NCBI RefSeq assembly: GCF_000430885.1
Contig: NZ_AUMW01000003.1
Location: 62,001-126,000 of the forward strand
Reading direction: 5' to 3'
Length of the DNA: 64,000 bases
Origin: Desulfotruncus alcoholivorax DSM 16058
Lineage (GTDB): Bacteria; Bacillota; Desulfotomaculia; Desulfotomaculales; Desulfallaceae
Shown: positions 1 to 8,856 of the stretch, one piece after another
Layout: each line of letters opens with the position of its first letter
How positions within the stretch are numbered: position 1 is the stretch's first letter
Translations under genes and position numbers: made by a program
Notes under the pieces: model-generated
What the model was told of the DNA's origin: nothing
Database searches by the model: none
The model's input: the letters and a program-made list of their open reading frames with translations, nothing else

Positions 1-156
1 ATTAATAATTATTAAATCTGCTTCGTTTAGATCATACGCGGGATTATAGCCATTGTTTTCAAGAATACCTGCAATTTGTTCGGAATCATGCTCATTCATT
101 TGACAACCGAAGGTAATAGTGAGATACTTTTTATTCTTGTTATTTTCCGTACTCAT
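1..156 (-). CDS. miaB: tRNA-2-methylthio-N6-dimethylallyladenosine synthase, N-terminal fragment
   Basis: Only the first 52 codons are inside the window. The gene starts at the ATG whose first base is 156 and runs off the left edge. The peptide contains [16 protein letters not shown], the start of the methylthiotransferase N-terminal domain; Cys18 would be the first ligand of its auxiliary [4Fe-4S] cluster. MiaB is a cytosolic radical-SAM enzyme that adds a methylthio group to i6A37 of tRNAs. In Bacillus it lies just beyond spoVS-ymdB, which fits the backbone seen at the right side of this window. RimO (56320-57651) is a relative, but the FGCQMNE motif is typical of MiaB. Confidence 0.85.
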   Translation of the reverse strand, partial: MSTENNKNKKYLTITFGCQMNEHDSEQIAGILENNGYNPAYDLNEADLIIIN

Positions 157-230
157 TTAAAGTTTCGCTCCATTCAACCAAAAATCTCCTTAATTATAGC
201 GCATATATATAATAGAAACAAATCGTCTTC

Positions 231-480
231 CTTGACTTTATAACCATCGCTACGCTAGAAGACACAGAGGTCGAACGGTATAAAAGAATGATAGCAGTTT
301 TGCAGGAAGAGAACGCCACCCTAAAAAGGCTGCGCCTATCTTGATCCCAAAACCACTAAAGCATATATGTTTGAATTTTTGTTTAACATTATTGTGATAG
401 CGGTATAACACCTGCGCAACTACTGGCTGGAAATTCGCAGGTTTAACCGGAACAGCAGCGGAGACCCACCAATAAAGGAA
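231..480 (+). pseudogene. Degraded coding remnant of unknown identity
   Basis: Two pieces of protein-like sequence lie on the plus strand. Positions 231-344 read in one frame and include VERYKRMIAVLQEENATLKR, a coiled-coil-like stretch. From about 337 a second frame continues as YLDPKTTKAYMFEFLFNI, meets a TAA at 406-408, then reads HLRNYWLEIRRFNRNSSGD. One frameshift plus one in-frame stop would turn this into a single small protein. I do not recognise the family. The gap 157-513 otherwise holds the upstream region of miaB and the crt terminator. The alternative is chance open frames. Confidence 0.35.
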
Positions 481-482
481 AA

Positions 483-500
483 ACCGGGCATTTGCCCGGT
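483..500 (-). terminator. Rho-independent terminator of the thl-hbd-crt unit
   Basis: A 7-bp GC-rich stem (483-489 with 494-500) and a 4-nt loop are followed, on the minus strand, by five T residues. It lies 13 bases after the crt stop codon. Confidence 0.85.
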
Positions 501-513
501 GTATTTAGAAAAA

Positions 514-1296
514 TTATCGTCCTTTAAATTCAGGTTTCTTTTTGCTCAGGAATGCGCTAATTCCCTCATTCCTGTCTTCTGTCGCAAACGAAACGGCAAA
601 TAAATCTGCTTCATGAATGAATGCTTTTTCAATATCCATTTCCAGTCCTTCGTTGACAGCCTCTTTGCTTAATTGCACCGCTATGGGACCACGGGCAGCT
701 ATCCGCTTGGCCATGTTTTTACAAAAATCAATTAGCTCAGCCGCGGGAACGACGTGGTTGACCAGCCCAATGCGCTGAGCGGCAGCAGCATCATACATAT
801 CAGCCGTGAATAATATTTCCTTGGCCATGCCGGGATTCACTAACCTGGTTAGTCTTTGTGTTCCACCAAAACCTGCAATAATGCCCAACCCTACCTCGGG
901 CTGTCCCAATTTGGCGTTTTCTGAAGCAACGCGAATATCACAGGCCATAGAAAGTTCACAGCCACCACCCAAAGCAAAACCATTGATGGCAGCAATGACG
1001 GGTTTGTTTAAGTTTTCTATTTTACTGAAGACTTTTTGGCCCAGGCGGGCAAAGCTCCTTGCTTCAAGCGGCTTCAAAGTCTGCATGAAAGCGATGTCGG
1101 CACCGGCAACAAAAGCTTTATCACCCGCGCCGGTTATAATTACGACTCTAACTTCATCGTCTGCACTCAGCTGGTCCACAGCCGCATCAATTTCCTTTAA
1201 AGTGTCGCCGTTCAACGCGTTAAGCACCTTGGGCCTGTTTATGGACAAGATGGCGATATTACCGTCTTTTTCAAGCAAAATATTTTCAAAAGACAT
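514..1296 (-). CDS. crt: Enoyl-CoA hydratase / crotonase (3-hydroxybutyryl-CoA dehydratase)
   Basis: This 260-residue cytosolic crotonase-fold enzyme reversibly hydrates crotonyl-CoA to 3-hydroxybutyryl-CoA. The oxyanion-hole segment AFVAGADIAFM lies near residues 61-71. Both catalytic glutamates are present: Glu114 in ALGGGCEL and Glu134 in GQPEVGLG, with the usual 20-residue spacing. Length is normal for the family. The ATG at 1296 follows a good AGGAGG site. It is the last gene of thl-hbd-crt, 29 bases after hbd and just before a terminator, so the three proteins carry out the C4 thiolysis/hydration steps together. Preference for short chains is inferred from context. Confidence 0.93.
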   Translation of the reverse strand: MSFENILLEKDGNIAILSINRPKVLNALNGDTLKEIDAAVDQLSADDEVRVVIITGAGDKAFVAGADIAFMQTLKPLEARSFARLGQKVFSKIENLNKPVIAAINGFALGGGCELSMACDIRVASENAKLGQPEVGLGIIAGFGGTQRLTRLVNPGMAKEILFTADMYDAAAAQRIGLVNHVVPAAELIDFCKNMAKRIAARGPIAVQLSKEAVNEGLEMDIEKAFIHEADLFAVSFATEDRNEGISAFLSKKKPEFKGR

Positions 1297-1325
1297 GATA
1301 TCCCTCCTAAAGTTTGCTACTAGAA

Positions 1326-2174
1326 CTAATAAACGTAAAACCCTCTGCCGGACTTTCTACCAAGCCAGCCAGCGGCAACGTATTTACGAAGCAGAGGACA
1401 CGGGCGATATTTACTGTCACCAAACCCCTTATAAAGCACTTCCATAATATAAAGGCAAGTATCAAGACCAATCAAATCGGCCAAAGCCAGGGGACCCATT
1501 GGATGGTTCATGCCTAATTTCATAACCTGGTCGACTGCCTCGGGTGTCGCAATGCCCTCATAAACGCAATAAATCGCCTCATTAATCATCGGCAGCAACA
1601 CACGGTTACTGACAAATCCAGGAGCGTCGTTTACTTCTACCGGAACCTTGCCCATTTGTTCGCTCAGTTCCTTGACAATGTTGTATGTTTCGTCACTGGT
1701 AGCCAGACCCCTAATAATTTCCACCAGTTTCATAACCGGAACCGGATTCATAAAATGCATGCCGATGACTTTTTCCGGGCGTTTTGTCACTGCCGCAATT
1801 TCAGTGATAGGAAGTGAAGAAGTATTAGTGGCTAAAATGGTATGTTCAGGGCAAACATTGTCCAAATCTTTAAATATTTTGCCTTTAATTTCCATGTTTT
1901 CAATTGCTGCTTCTACTACAAAATCTACATCACCTGCATCCTGCAAACTGGTTGAAGGAGTGATTAATTTCAAAATACTTTCTTTTTTAGCCTCATCAAT
2001 GCGCCCTTTACTAACATCGCGGCTTAAATTTTTTTCAATGATACCCAGGCCACGGCTTACAAACTCTTCTTTAATATCATTAAGTACTACCTGAATACCT
2101 GCCACTGCCGCTACCTGAGCAATACCGGAGCCCATTTGGCCAGCCCCAATAACCATAATCTTTTTAACTTTCAC
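1326..2174 (-). CDS. hbd: 3-hydroxybutyryl-CoA dehydrogenase
   Basis: 282 residues, the length of clostridial Hbd. The NAD(P)-binding Rossmann motif GAGQMGSG lies at residues 10-17. The family signature [15 protein letters not shown] carries the catalytic histidine, and the C-terminal helical domain contains [14 protein letters not shown]. It oxidises 3-hydroxybutyryl-CoA to acetoacetyl-CoA or runs in reverse. It sits between thl (21-base gap) and crt in one minus-strand unit. No missing residues were seen. Preference for NADH or NADPH cannot be told from the sequence by eye. Confidence 0.94.
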   Translation of the reverse strand: MKVKKIMVIGAGQMGSGIAQVAAVAGIQVVLNDIKEEFVSRGLGIIEKNLSRDVSKGRIDEAKKESILKLITPSTSLQDAGDVDFVVEAAIENMEIKGKIFKDLDNVCPEHTILATNTSSLPITEIAAVTKRPEKVIGMHFMNPVPVMKLVEIIRGLATSDETYNIVKELSEQMGKVPVEVNDAPGFVSNRVLLPMINEAIYCVYEGIATPEAVDQVMKLGMNHPMGPLALADLIGLDTCLYIMEVLYKGFGDSKYRPCPLLRKYVAAGWLGRKSGRGFYVY

Positions 2175-2195
2175 CTGTTACCCCTCCATTTTTAT

Positions 2196-3377
2196 TTATA
2201 TATTTTCAACTATTAAGGCTGTCCCCTGTCCTCCGCCAATGCAAAGGGTGGCCAAACCGTATTTACTGTTGCGGCGTTTCATCTCATGCAGCAGCGTTAC
2301 AAGGATCCTGGTGCCGCTGCAGCCGATTGGGTGACCAATTGCAATTGCGCCACCATTAACATTTGTTATCTCGGCCGGAAGTTCCAGCTGTTTCACTACC
2401 GCCAGGGCCTGGGCAGCAAATGCCTCATTAGCCTCTATCAGGTTTAAATCCGCCACTGTCAGCCCCGCCTTGGCCAGCGCCTTTTTAGTGGCAGGAATAG
2501 GGCCTAATCCCATATAAGCCGGGTCAACACCGGCTGAAGCAGCAGCCCTTATTGTAAAAAGAGGTTTTAGTCCCAGTTCTTTTGCTTTGCCAGCCGACAT
2601 TACAACTACTGCCGCTGCAGCGTCATTGATGCCGGAAGCATTGCCGGCAGTAACCGTACCGTCTTTTTTAAAGGCAGGCTTCAATTTGGCCAGTACCTCT
2701 ACTGTTGTGCCGCGGCGAGGAAATTCATCCGTGTCAAAGTACACCGGCTCACCCTTTTTAGACGGCATTTCAATGGGCAATATCTCTTCTTTAAAACGCC
2801 CTTCATCAATTGCCGCAACAGCCTTCTGCTGGCTGCCGGCCGCAAAAATATCTTGCTCTTCACGGGTAATTCCATATTTCTCTGCTATATTTTCAGCTGT
2901 TATCCCCATATGTACATCATTAAATGCACACCATAAACCGTCCCGAATCATAGCATCTACAAGTTTGGAATCACCCATTCTATAGCCCCAGCGGCCTTTT
3001 TCAATCAGGTAAGGAGCTGCCGACATATTTTCAAAGCCTCCGGCAACTATGACGTCAGCTTCGCCTGCGGCTACCAGTTGGGCCGCTAAACCAACTGTCT
3101 TCAGCCCTGATCCACAAACCTTATTTAAAGTCCAGGCCGGAACTTCATGGGGAAGGCCGGCCATTATAGATGCTTGGCGAGCAGGGTTCTGTCCCAATCC
3201 CGCCTGCAAAACGTTACCCATGATAACTTCTTCTACTTGACCTGGTTCCAAAGCGGCCCTGCGCAGAGCCTCGGCAATAACCTTGGCTCCCAGTTGAGCT
3301 GCAGGAATAGCCGTCAATGAACCGCCGTATTTACCCACTGCAGTACGTACTGAACTGACGATAACGGCTTCACGCAC
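2196..3377 (-). CDS. thl: Acetyl-CoA acetyltransferase (thiolase)
   Basis: A 393-residue thiolase that cleaves acetoacetyl-CoA with CoA or condenses two acetyl-CoA. The catalytic set is complete: acylated Cys88 in NKVCGSGLK, His349 in [10 protein letters not shown] and Cys379 in LCIGGGQG. The start is a GTG at 3377 behind an AAGGGGG site. It is the first gene of the thl-hbd-crt unit. The region upstream to 3562 holds the strong hairpin that ends etfA, then about 130 AT-rich bases that should contain the promoter. A broad-specificity 3-ketoacyl-CoA thiolase remains possible, but length and neighbours favour the C4 enzyme. Confidence 0.94.
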   Translation of the reverse strand: MREAVIVSSVRTAVGKYGGSLTAIPAAQLGAKVIAEALRRAALEPGQVEEVIMGNVLQAGLGQNPARQASIMAGLPHEVPAWTLNKVCGSGLKTVGLAAQLVAAGEADVIVAGGFENMSAAPYLIEKGRWGYRMGDSKLVDAMIRDGLWCAFNDVHMGITAENIAEKYGITREEQDIFAAGSQQKAVAAIDEGRFKEEILPIEMPSKKGEPVYFDTDEFPRRGTTVEVLAKLKPAFKKDGTVTAGNASGINDAAAAVVVMSAGKAKELGLKPLFTIRAAASAGVDPAYMGLGPIPATKKALAKAGLTVADLNLIEANEAFAAQALAVVKQLELPAEITNVNGGAIAIGHPIGCSGTRILVTLLHEMKRRNSKYGLATLCIGGGQGTALIVENI

Positions 3378-3512
3378 AAAAATTCCCCCTTAATAAATAA
3401 ATGCTAATAACAAGCAATACTTTCCCTCCAAGCACCACACGTTAAAAACGTTATTATCAATTTGTCGTTTCTACCGGCATTAATGTAGTTTCTTATATTT
3501 GACAAGCTTATT

Positions 3513-3554
3513 AATATGATTGGAGTGCGGCAATCGCCGCACTCCAATCATATT
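3513..3554. terminator. Very strong hairpin after etfA
   Basis: An 18-bp perfect inverted repeat (3513-3530 with 3537-3554), extended by one more C-G pair, leaves a 4-nt loop. It starts 9 bases after the etfA stop. The T-tract is weak on both strands, so it may act as a terminator or as an mRNA-stabilising 3' structure between etfA and thl. Confidence 0.7.
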
Positions 3555-3562
3555 ATTTCGTT

Positions 3563-4540
3563 TTAGCTAGCCATAATTTTCTTTAACTCTTCAGTTAAAA
3601 TGGGCACCACTTCAAACAAGTCACCAACGATGCCATAATCGGCTACCTTAAAGATATTGGCCTCTTCATCTTTATTAATGGCAACGATGCACTTGGCAGA
3701 GCTCATACCAGCAAGGTGCTGGATGGCTCCTGAAATACCGCAGGCAATATAAAGCACAGGTGATACTGTTTTACCAGTCTGACCAACCTGGAAGCTATGA
3801 GATACCCAACCGGCATCAACTGCCGCCCTGGAAGCACCAACGGCAGCACCCAGTACATCGGCTAAATCTTCAAGCAGCTTAAAGTTTTCCGGCCCTTTCA
3901 TACCCCGGCCGCCACTTACAATTATATTGGCCTCGGTCAGTTCAGGACGCTCTGATACCTGGCGAATTATATCTTTAATTACTTGACGAATGTCACCGGC
4001 ACCGTACTCAACATTAATTACTTCAGCCTGCTTAGCATTTTCCACCGCAGCGAAGGTGTTCGGACGGATAGTTGCCATTGCGGGGCGAGCTTCCGGACAG
4101 GAAGCCTTGACAATAGCCTTACCGGCGTAAATCGGCCGGGTAAAAACTAATTGTCCGTCTACAACTTCCATTCCCGTGCAATCCGTCATTAATCCGGTTT
4201 GAAAACGCTGGGCAACCTGTGCCGATAAATCACGGCCCGTAACTGTGCAGCCAAACAATAACACACTGGGTTCATATTTTTTAACCAGATCGGAAACCGC
4301 ATTAGTGTAACCGTCTGTGGTATAGTTTTCAAGCGCATCGTTATCAATAACATAAATTTTATCAGGGCCGTATGCACTAACAGCTTCAGTCAAATCAGAA
4401 ACGTTTTTCCCAACCAGAACTGCACACAATTCTTCACCGAGTTGATCGGCGACTTTACGTCCCTCACTAAGCAATTCAAAAGAAACTTTTTTAACTTGTC
4501 CTTCACGCTGTTCGGCAAATACCCAAATGCCTTTAGCCAT
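3563..4540 (-). CDS. etfA: Electron transfer flavoprotein alpha subunit
   Basis: 325 residues. The C-terminal FAD-binding domain is clear: [12 protein letters not shown], then [20 protein letters not shown] and CGISGAIQH, ending in [15 protein letters not shown]. EtfA binds FAD and, with EtfB, accepts electrons from acyl-CoA dehydrogenases such as Bcd (5505-6644). It follows etfB by 41 bases with a GGAGGG site before its ATG. No ferredoxin-like N-terminal extension is present, so this is the plain form. Whether this Etf/Bcd pair bifurcates electrons cannot be decided from the sequence alone. Confidence 0.94.
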   Translation of the reverse strand: MAKGIWVFAEQREGQVKKVSFELLSEGRKVADQLGEELCAVLVGKNVSDLTEAVSAYGPDKIYVIDNDALENYTTDGYTNAVSDLVKKYEPSVLLFGCTVTGRDLSAQVAQRFQTGLMTDCTGMEVVDGQLVFTRPIYAGKAIVKASCPEARPAMATIRPNTFAAVENAKQAEVINVEYGAGDIRQVIKDIIRQVSERPELTEANIIVSGGRGMKGPENFKLLEDLADVLGAAVGASRAAVDAGWVSHSFQVGQTGKTVSPVLYIACGISGAIQHLAGMSSAKCIVAINKDEEANIFKVADYGIVGDLFEVVPILTEELKKIMAS

Positions 4541-4581
4541 AATTATCTATTCCCTCCTTCAAATATGAAAATTATTTTTGC

Positions 4582-5352
4582 TTAGATAACTTTTGCTTCT
4601 TCACGCAAGAGCCTGGCAAGTTCTTTGGCAGCTTCTGCAGCTTCACCGGGAATAACTTTGCCCGCCTGACGCGCTTCCGGCAGCGAGAAGGAAAGTGCCT
4701 TCACTTTAGCAGCAATTTGGTTTTCATCCAAACCAACATCAGCCAGCGTCTTTTTATCCATAGGTTTTTTCTTGGCCTTCATAATACCTTTCATAGAAGG
4801 ATAACGTGGTTCATTGAGGCCTTTTTGTGCCGTGAAAGCAGCCGGCAATGCCACCTCAATTACCTCGCTACCGCCTTCAACTTCCCGGGTAGCAAGAGCT
4901 TTTCCGCCCTCAATCTCCAACTTGGTGACAACATTTACCACCGGGATATTCAATAATTCGGCTACCCTGCCGACTACCTGAGCGGAGCCGTCATCAATGG
5001 CCCTAAAGCCACCTAAAATAATATCATATTCCATGCCGCCGATTGTCTTTGCAAGTACTGTTGCAGTTGAAAATTCATCCAGTTCAATTTCACCGGGATC
5101 AACCAGTACTGCTTTATCAGCGCCCATCGCCAGCGCCTGCCTTAGCGCATCCTGGGTTTGCTGGCCACCTACGCTTATTACGGTTACTTCGCCTTCTCCT
5201 TTTTCTTTAATACGTAAAGCTTCTTCAACAGCAAACTCATCATAGGGGTTCATAATCATACTAACCCCTTTGCTTTCAATTTTACCGTTGCTGTCCAGTG
5301 TAATCTTAGCTTCCGTGTCAAACGTTTGTTTAAGGCAAACTAGGATTTTCAT
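4582..5352 (-). CDS. etfB: Electron transfer flavoprotein beta subunit
   Basis: 256 residues, starting MKILVCLKQTFDTEAKI and containing NPYDEFAVEEALRIKE, the family signature near residues 36-51. EtfB forms the heterodimer with EtfA and contributes the second nucleotide or flavin site. The ATG at 5352 has an AAAGGAGGAAGC site upstream. It is the first gene of the etfBA pair. The 150 bases before it hold the bcd terminator, so the pair probably has its own promoter. The gene lies within a butyryl-CoA oxidation/reduction cluster. Confidence 0.94.
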   Translation of the reverse strand: MKILVCLKQTFDTEAKITLDSNGKIESKGVSMIMNPYDEFAVEEALRIKEKGEGEVTVISVGGQQTQDALRQALAMGADKAVLVDPGEIELDEFSTATVLAKTIGGMEYDIILGGFRAIDDGSAQVVGRVAELLNIPVVNVVTKLEIEGGKALATREVEGGSEVIEVALPAAFTAQKGLNEPRYPSMKGIMKAKKKPMDKKTLADVGLDENQIAAKVKALSFSLPEARQAGKVIPGEAAEAAKELARLLREEAKVI

Positions 5353-5472
5353 ATGCTTCCTCCTTTGCTGTAATTATAATAGATTTAACTTAAAGGCTTC
5401 CTTGGTAAATTCAGCCCGGGAAATTTGGGTGGGTAATGGCGAATTAGAAACTTTATCCATGAAAAAAACCAT

Positions 5473-5494
5473 GCCTGTCCATAGAAACACAGGC
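5473..5494 (-). terminator. Terminator of bcd
   Basis: Stem 5473-5478 with 5489-5494 and a 10-nt loop. On the minus strand it is followed by ATGG and seven T residues. It lies 11 bases after the bcd stop and separates bcd from etfBA. Confidence 0.75.
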
Positions 5495-5504
5495 GGGCAT
5501 TATT

Positions 5505-6644
5505 TTATTTTAAAATATTAGCCGCTATGACAATGCGTTGCACTTCACTGGTGCCTTCATAAATCTCTGTTATTTTTGCGTCGCGCATCATACGTTCCAC
5601 CGGGTATTCTCTGGTATAACCATAACCACCAAATATCTGCACAGCCTTGGTTGTTACCCACATTGCACATTCTGATGCGTATAATTTAGCCATAGCTGAT
5701 TCTTTGCTATAAGGCTGACCACTATCTTTCAAATAAGCTGCACGATAAACAAGGAGCCTGGCGGCATCAATACGGGTGGCCATGTCTGCCAACATCCACT
5801 GAATACCCTGGAAGGAACTTATTGATTTGCCAAATTGTTCCCTAATCTTGCTGTATTTTACTGCCTCGTCAAATGCTCCTTGAGCAATTCCCAAAGCCTG
5901 GGAGGCAATTCCTATTCTTCCGCCATCCAGCGTCATTAAAGCAATTTTAAATCCTTTGCCGTCTTCCCCAAGCATGTTTTCCTTTGGCACCCGGCAGTTT
6001 TCAAATACCAGTTCATAAGTTGAAGAAGCCCTGATCCCCATTTTGTGTTCTTTTTTACCAAAGGTAAATCCAGGTGTTCCTTTTTCTACGATAAATGCAG
6101 CAGTTCCTTTGCTTCCTTTGGTTTTATCCGTGGAGGCTATAACAACATATATATCAGCCTTTTCCCCGTTGGTAATAAAAATTTTACTACCATTTAAAAC
6201 ATATTCATCACCGTCGAGGACAGCCGTTGTTTTTACAGAGCCGGCATCAGATCCCGCTGAAGGTTCAGTTAAACCAAGTGCTCCAATTTTTTCGCCATTT
6301 GCAAGGGGATCAAGATATTTGTGCTTTTGCTCCTCTGTTCCAAAATAATAAATCGGCCATGAACACAAAGAAGTATGGGCCGAAATCAATACGCCTGTAG
6401 ATGCACATACCCTGGATAATTCTTCAACAGCTATTGCATAACAAAGATTGTCCATCCCGGCTCCACCGTATTCCTCCGGAAATGGAATACCGGTAAGACC
6501 CATTTCGGCCATCTGGTCCCACAAAGAATAATCAAATTCCTCGGCCTCATCCATCGGTCCCGCTTTGGGAGCAACTTCTTTTTCCGCAAAATCCCGCACT
6601 GTTTTGCGAATCATTTCCTGCTCTTCCGATAATTTAAAAATCAA
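5505..6644 (-). CDS. bcd: Acyl-CoA dehydrogenase, butyryl-CoA dehydrogenase type
   Basis: 379 residues, the usual length of short-chain acyl-CoA dehydrogenases. FAD-binding segments [13 protein letters not shown] and [13 protein letters not shown] are present. The catalytic base is Glu363 in the C-terminal [11 protein letters not shown], the position used by butyryl-CoA dehydrogenases. It converts butyryl-CoA to crotonyl-CoA with electrons passed to EtfAB, encoded next. The transcript begins about 290 bases upstream, at a promoter overlapped downstream by a TetR-type palindrome (6909-6930). The exact acyl chain length is inferred from the neighbours. Confidence 0.9.
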   Translation of the reverse strand: MIFKLSEEQEMIRKTVRDFAEKEVAPKAGPMDEAEEFDYSLWDQMAEMGLTGIPFPEEYGGAGMDNLCYAIAVEELSRVCASTGVLISAHTSLCSWPIYYFGTEEQKHKYLDPLANGEKIGALGLTEPSAGSDAGSVKTTAVLDGDEYVLNGSKIFITNGEKADIYVVIASTDKTKGSKGTAAFIVEKGTPGFTFGKKEHKMGIRASSTYELVFENCRVPKENMLGEDGKGFKIALMTLDGGRIGIASQALGIAQGAFDEAVKYSKIREQFGKSISSFQGIQWMLADMATRIDAARLLVYRAAYLKDSGQPYSKESAMAKLYASECAMWVTTKAVQIFGGYGYTREYPVERMMRDAKITEIYEGTSEVQRIVIAANILK

Positions 6645-6908
6645 AACTTACTCCTCCTTTTAGTTGGTGGGGCTGCATAATTCCAAAAACAAGTCAAACA
6701 TCCCCATTAATTTTAACATACTGATTTTGCAAAAAACATACCAACCTCCCAGTAATTCATTGGACAGTGGAATAAGTTTTTAAAAGCGGCGAAAACTCGC
6801 CTGTATAATGCGGGAACCTATCTAAATTGTTTATATGTCTACAATAATGGACAAGTGTACGGGGCATCACCCCTTTGATATTTTATTTGCCACAACAACC
6901 ACCCTAAA

Positions 6909-6930
6909 ACTGATTGAACGTTCAGTCAGT
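6909..6930. promoter_or_regulatory. TetR/FadR-type operator palindrome in front of bcd
   Basis: A 22-bp inverted repeat with core TGAACGTTCA (6915-6924) and a single mismatched pair over both 11-base arms. It begins about 11 bases downstream of the predicted -10 box, so a bound protein would block initiation or early elongation. Palindromes of this size and base pattern are typical of TetR-family fatty-acid regulators. No TetR gene lies in the window. Confidence 0.6.
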
Positions 6931-6940
6931 TTCTATTATT

Positions 6941-6969
6941 AAATTATTTCAACTTAAGGTTATCGTCAA
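6941..6969 (-). promoter_or_regulatory. Sigma-A-type promoter for bcd
   Basis: On the minus strand TTGACG (6969-6964), a 17-base spacer and TAATTT (6946-6941). It lies between the terminator at 7018-7049 and bcd, leaving a leader of about 290 bases. The leader (6645-6934) holds small hairpins but nothing I recognise. Confidence 0.55.
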
Positions 6970-7017
6970 TAGTTTTTTAGTTAAAAAATTTAATTTGCAA
7001 AAAATTTCAGGCAAACA

Positions 7018-7049
7018 AAAAGCTGCTGTTCTCTAAAACAGCAGCTTTT
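7018..7049 (-). terminator. Terminator after the broken acyl-CoA synthetase gene
   Basis: A perfect 13-bp stem (7018-7030 with 7037-7049), a 6-nt loop, and on the minus strand a run of T residues continuing from the stem. It lies 15 bases beyond the ancestral stop codon at 7064-7066. Confidence 0.85.
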
Positions 7050-7063
7050 GGGGGTAATGTCGT

Positions 7064-8600
7064 TTATTTTTTCACCTGCGCCCATTCTTTTTCGCGAAGC
7101 TCAATACGGCGAATCTTACCACTGATTGTTTTGGGGAGACTTTCAACAAATTCAATTTTACGCGACCACTTCACCCCGAACTTCATCCGGGCTGGACACG
7201 ACGGCTGACTCAGCAACAGCCGGGTGTTCGATCAGTGCGCTTTCAACTTCAAAAGGCCCGATACGGTAACCGGAGGCGAGAATTACATCGTCAGCGCGGC
7301 CAACGAACCATAAATAGCCATCCTCATCTTTAATGGCACGATCGCCGGTGATATACCAGTCGCCCCTGTAAGATGATGCTGTTTTATCAGGGTTTTTCCA
7401 GTATTCCTTAAATAATCCAACCGGCCTTTCAGGTACTACTTTAATGGCGATATCGCCTTCCTGACCTCTGGGAAGAATATTACCTTCATCGTCAATAACT
7501 TCAATTACAAAGCCGGGAGACGGTTTGCCCATAGAACCGGCTCTTACTTCCAAGCACGGGAACGAACCGCATATACATACAGTTTCTGTTTGGCCATAAC
7601 CATCCCTGATTTTCAAACCAGTGAATTTTTCCCAAGTATCAATAATCTCTGGGTTAAGTGGCTCGCCGGCGGCAACAACATGACGCAGGGACTTAAATTG
7701 ATACTTGGACAAATCTTCCAGGACAAACATGCGATATGCCGTAGGAGGACCACAAAGAGTTGTTACAGGATATTTCTCTAAATTGGCCAGCGTTTTCTTT
7801 ACATCAAACCGTGGAGTGTGGTGAACAAACAACGCAGCACCGCAATTAAAAGGTCCAAAAAAACTACTCCAAGCAGCTTTTGCCCAGCCTGTATCGGAAA
7901 GGTTCCAGTGCAAATCATCCGGAGTTAAATCAAGCCAGTATTTACCGGTAATTTGGTGACCAATTCCATAGCTGGCCTGAGTGTGTAAAGTCATTTTAGG
8001 ATAACCTGTAGTCCCGGAGGTAAAGTATAAAATAGCGTTATCATCGAAGCGTGTATTCGCAGCTTCAAACTGATCCGAGGCTCCACTTACAAGATCTTCG
8101 TAATTATTCCAACCCTCCCGTTGGGAACCAACCAAAATGAAGCTTTTTAGATTTAGACACTCATTGCGCACCTCGTCCACTTTTGGGGCAATATCTTCGT
8201 CGGTTATTACGCAAACCGCTTCAGAAGATTCAAACCGGTACTTCAAATCTTTAGCCGTTAATTGAGTGGTACCAGGGCTTATTACAGCGCCCATCCGCAG
8301 GCAGGCAACATTGATTTCCCACCACTCAAGTAACCTTGGCATAACTACGACAACAACGTCACCCTTTTTGACCCCTTGTTCAGCCAGAACGTTACATAAT
8401 TTGCGGGACCTTTGACACAAACCGGCATATGTCTGCTTTACTTCATTATCATTATCATCAACCCACCAGATAGCAAGTTTGTCCGGGTCCTGTGCCCACT
8501 TATCCAGAACATCCCTGGCGAAATTGTAATATTCCGGTACATCCCACTTAAACTCCGCATAAGTCTTATCATAATCTAGCATGTTATGAGTTTGTCCCAT
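7064..8600 (-). pseudogene. Acyl-CoA synthetase (medium-chain/ACSM-like), broken by a deletion near the 3' end
   Basis: The open frame 7158-8600 encodes 480 residues of an AMP-forming acyl-CoA synthetase: P-loop YFTSGTTGYPKM, GYGQTET, WYITGDRA and the hinge GRADDVILASGYRIG. It stops right after [10 protein letters not shown]. The next bases, read in another frame, encode [20 protein letters not shown] and end at a TAA at 7064-7066. That piece is the normal C-terminus with the adenylation lysine. About 30-40 residues that should lie between GEVV and RKIEF are missing, so a deletion not divisible by three removed and frameshifted the end. The product lacks the catalytic lysine and is probably inactive for acyl activation. 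An assembly error is possible. Confidence 0.8.
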
Positions 8601-8821
8601 GATTATCCTCCTTTAATAAATACCGAGAATTTATATTCTCTATTTTCACTATAGTCTCTATTGCAAAATATTAGCCACTATTCAGAAAAATGACTTTAGC
8701 CAGCAATTAGCGCAAACATGGATTTTCGCAGAAACCGTTTTATGCCCTAATACAAAGCTGTTGTTTACATTAAGTACCTTTAATTTTAAACAGATTAAGT
8801 AGTAATCAAAAAACATTTAAG

Positions 8822-8839
8822 TGTAAACAATTGTTTATA
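8822..8839. promoter_or_regulatory. Palindromic candidate regulator site
   Basis: An 18-bp near-perfect inverted repeat (TGTAAACAA joined to TTGTTTATA) in the 256-base gap between the two acyl-CoA synthetase genes. A third copy of the half-site, TTGTTTACA, lies at 8761-8769. The binding protein is unknown. Nothing else was recognised in this gap. Confidence 0.3.
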
Positions 8840-8856
8840 TGTTGACACAAAATCCA

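Noticed and set aside
3421-3510. Promoter for thl (TTGTCA...TAATGC)
   Set aside because: The -10 box is poor and alternatives are equally good, so it was not listed.
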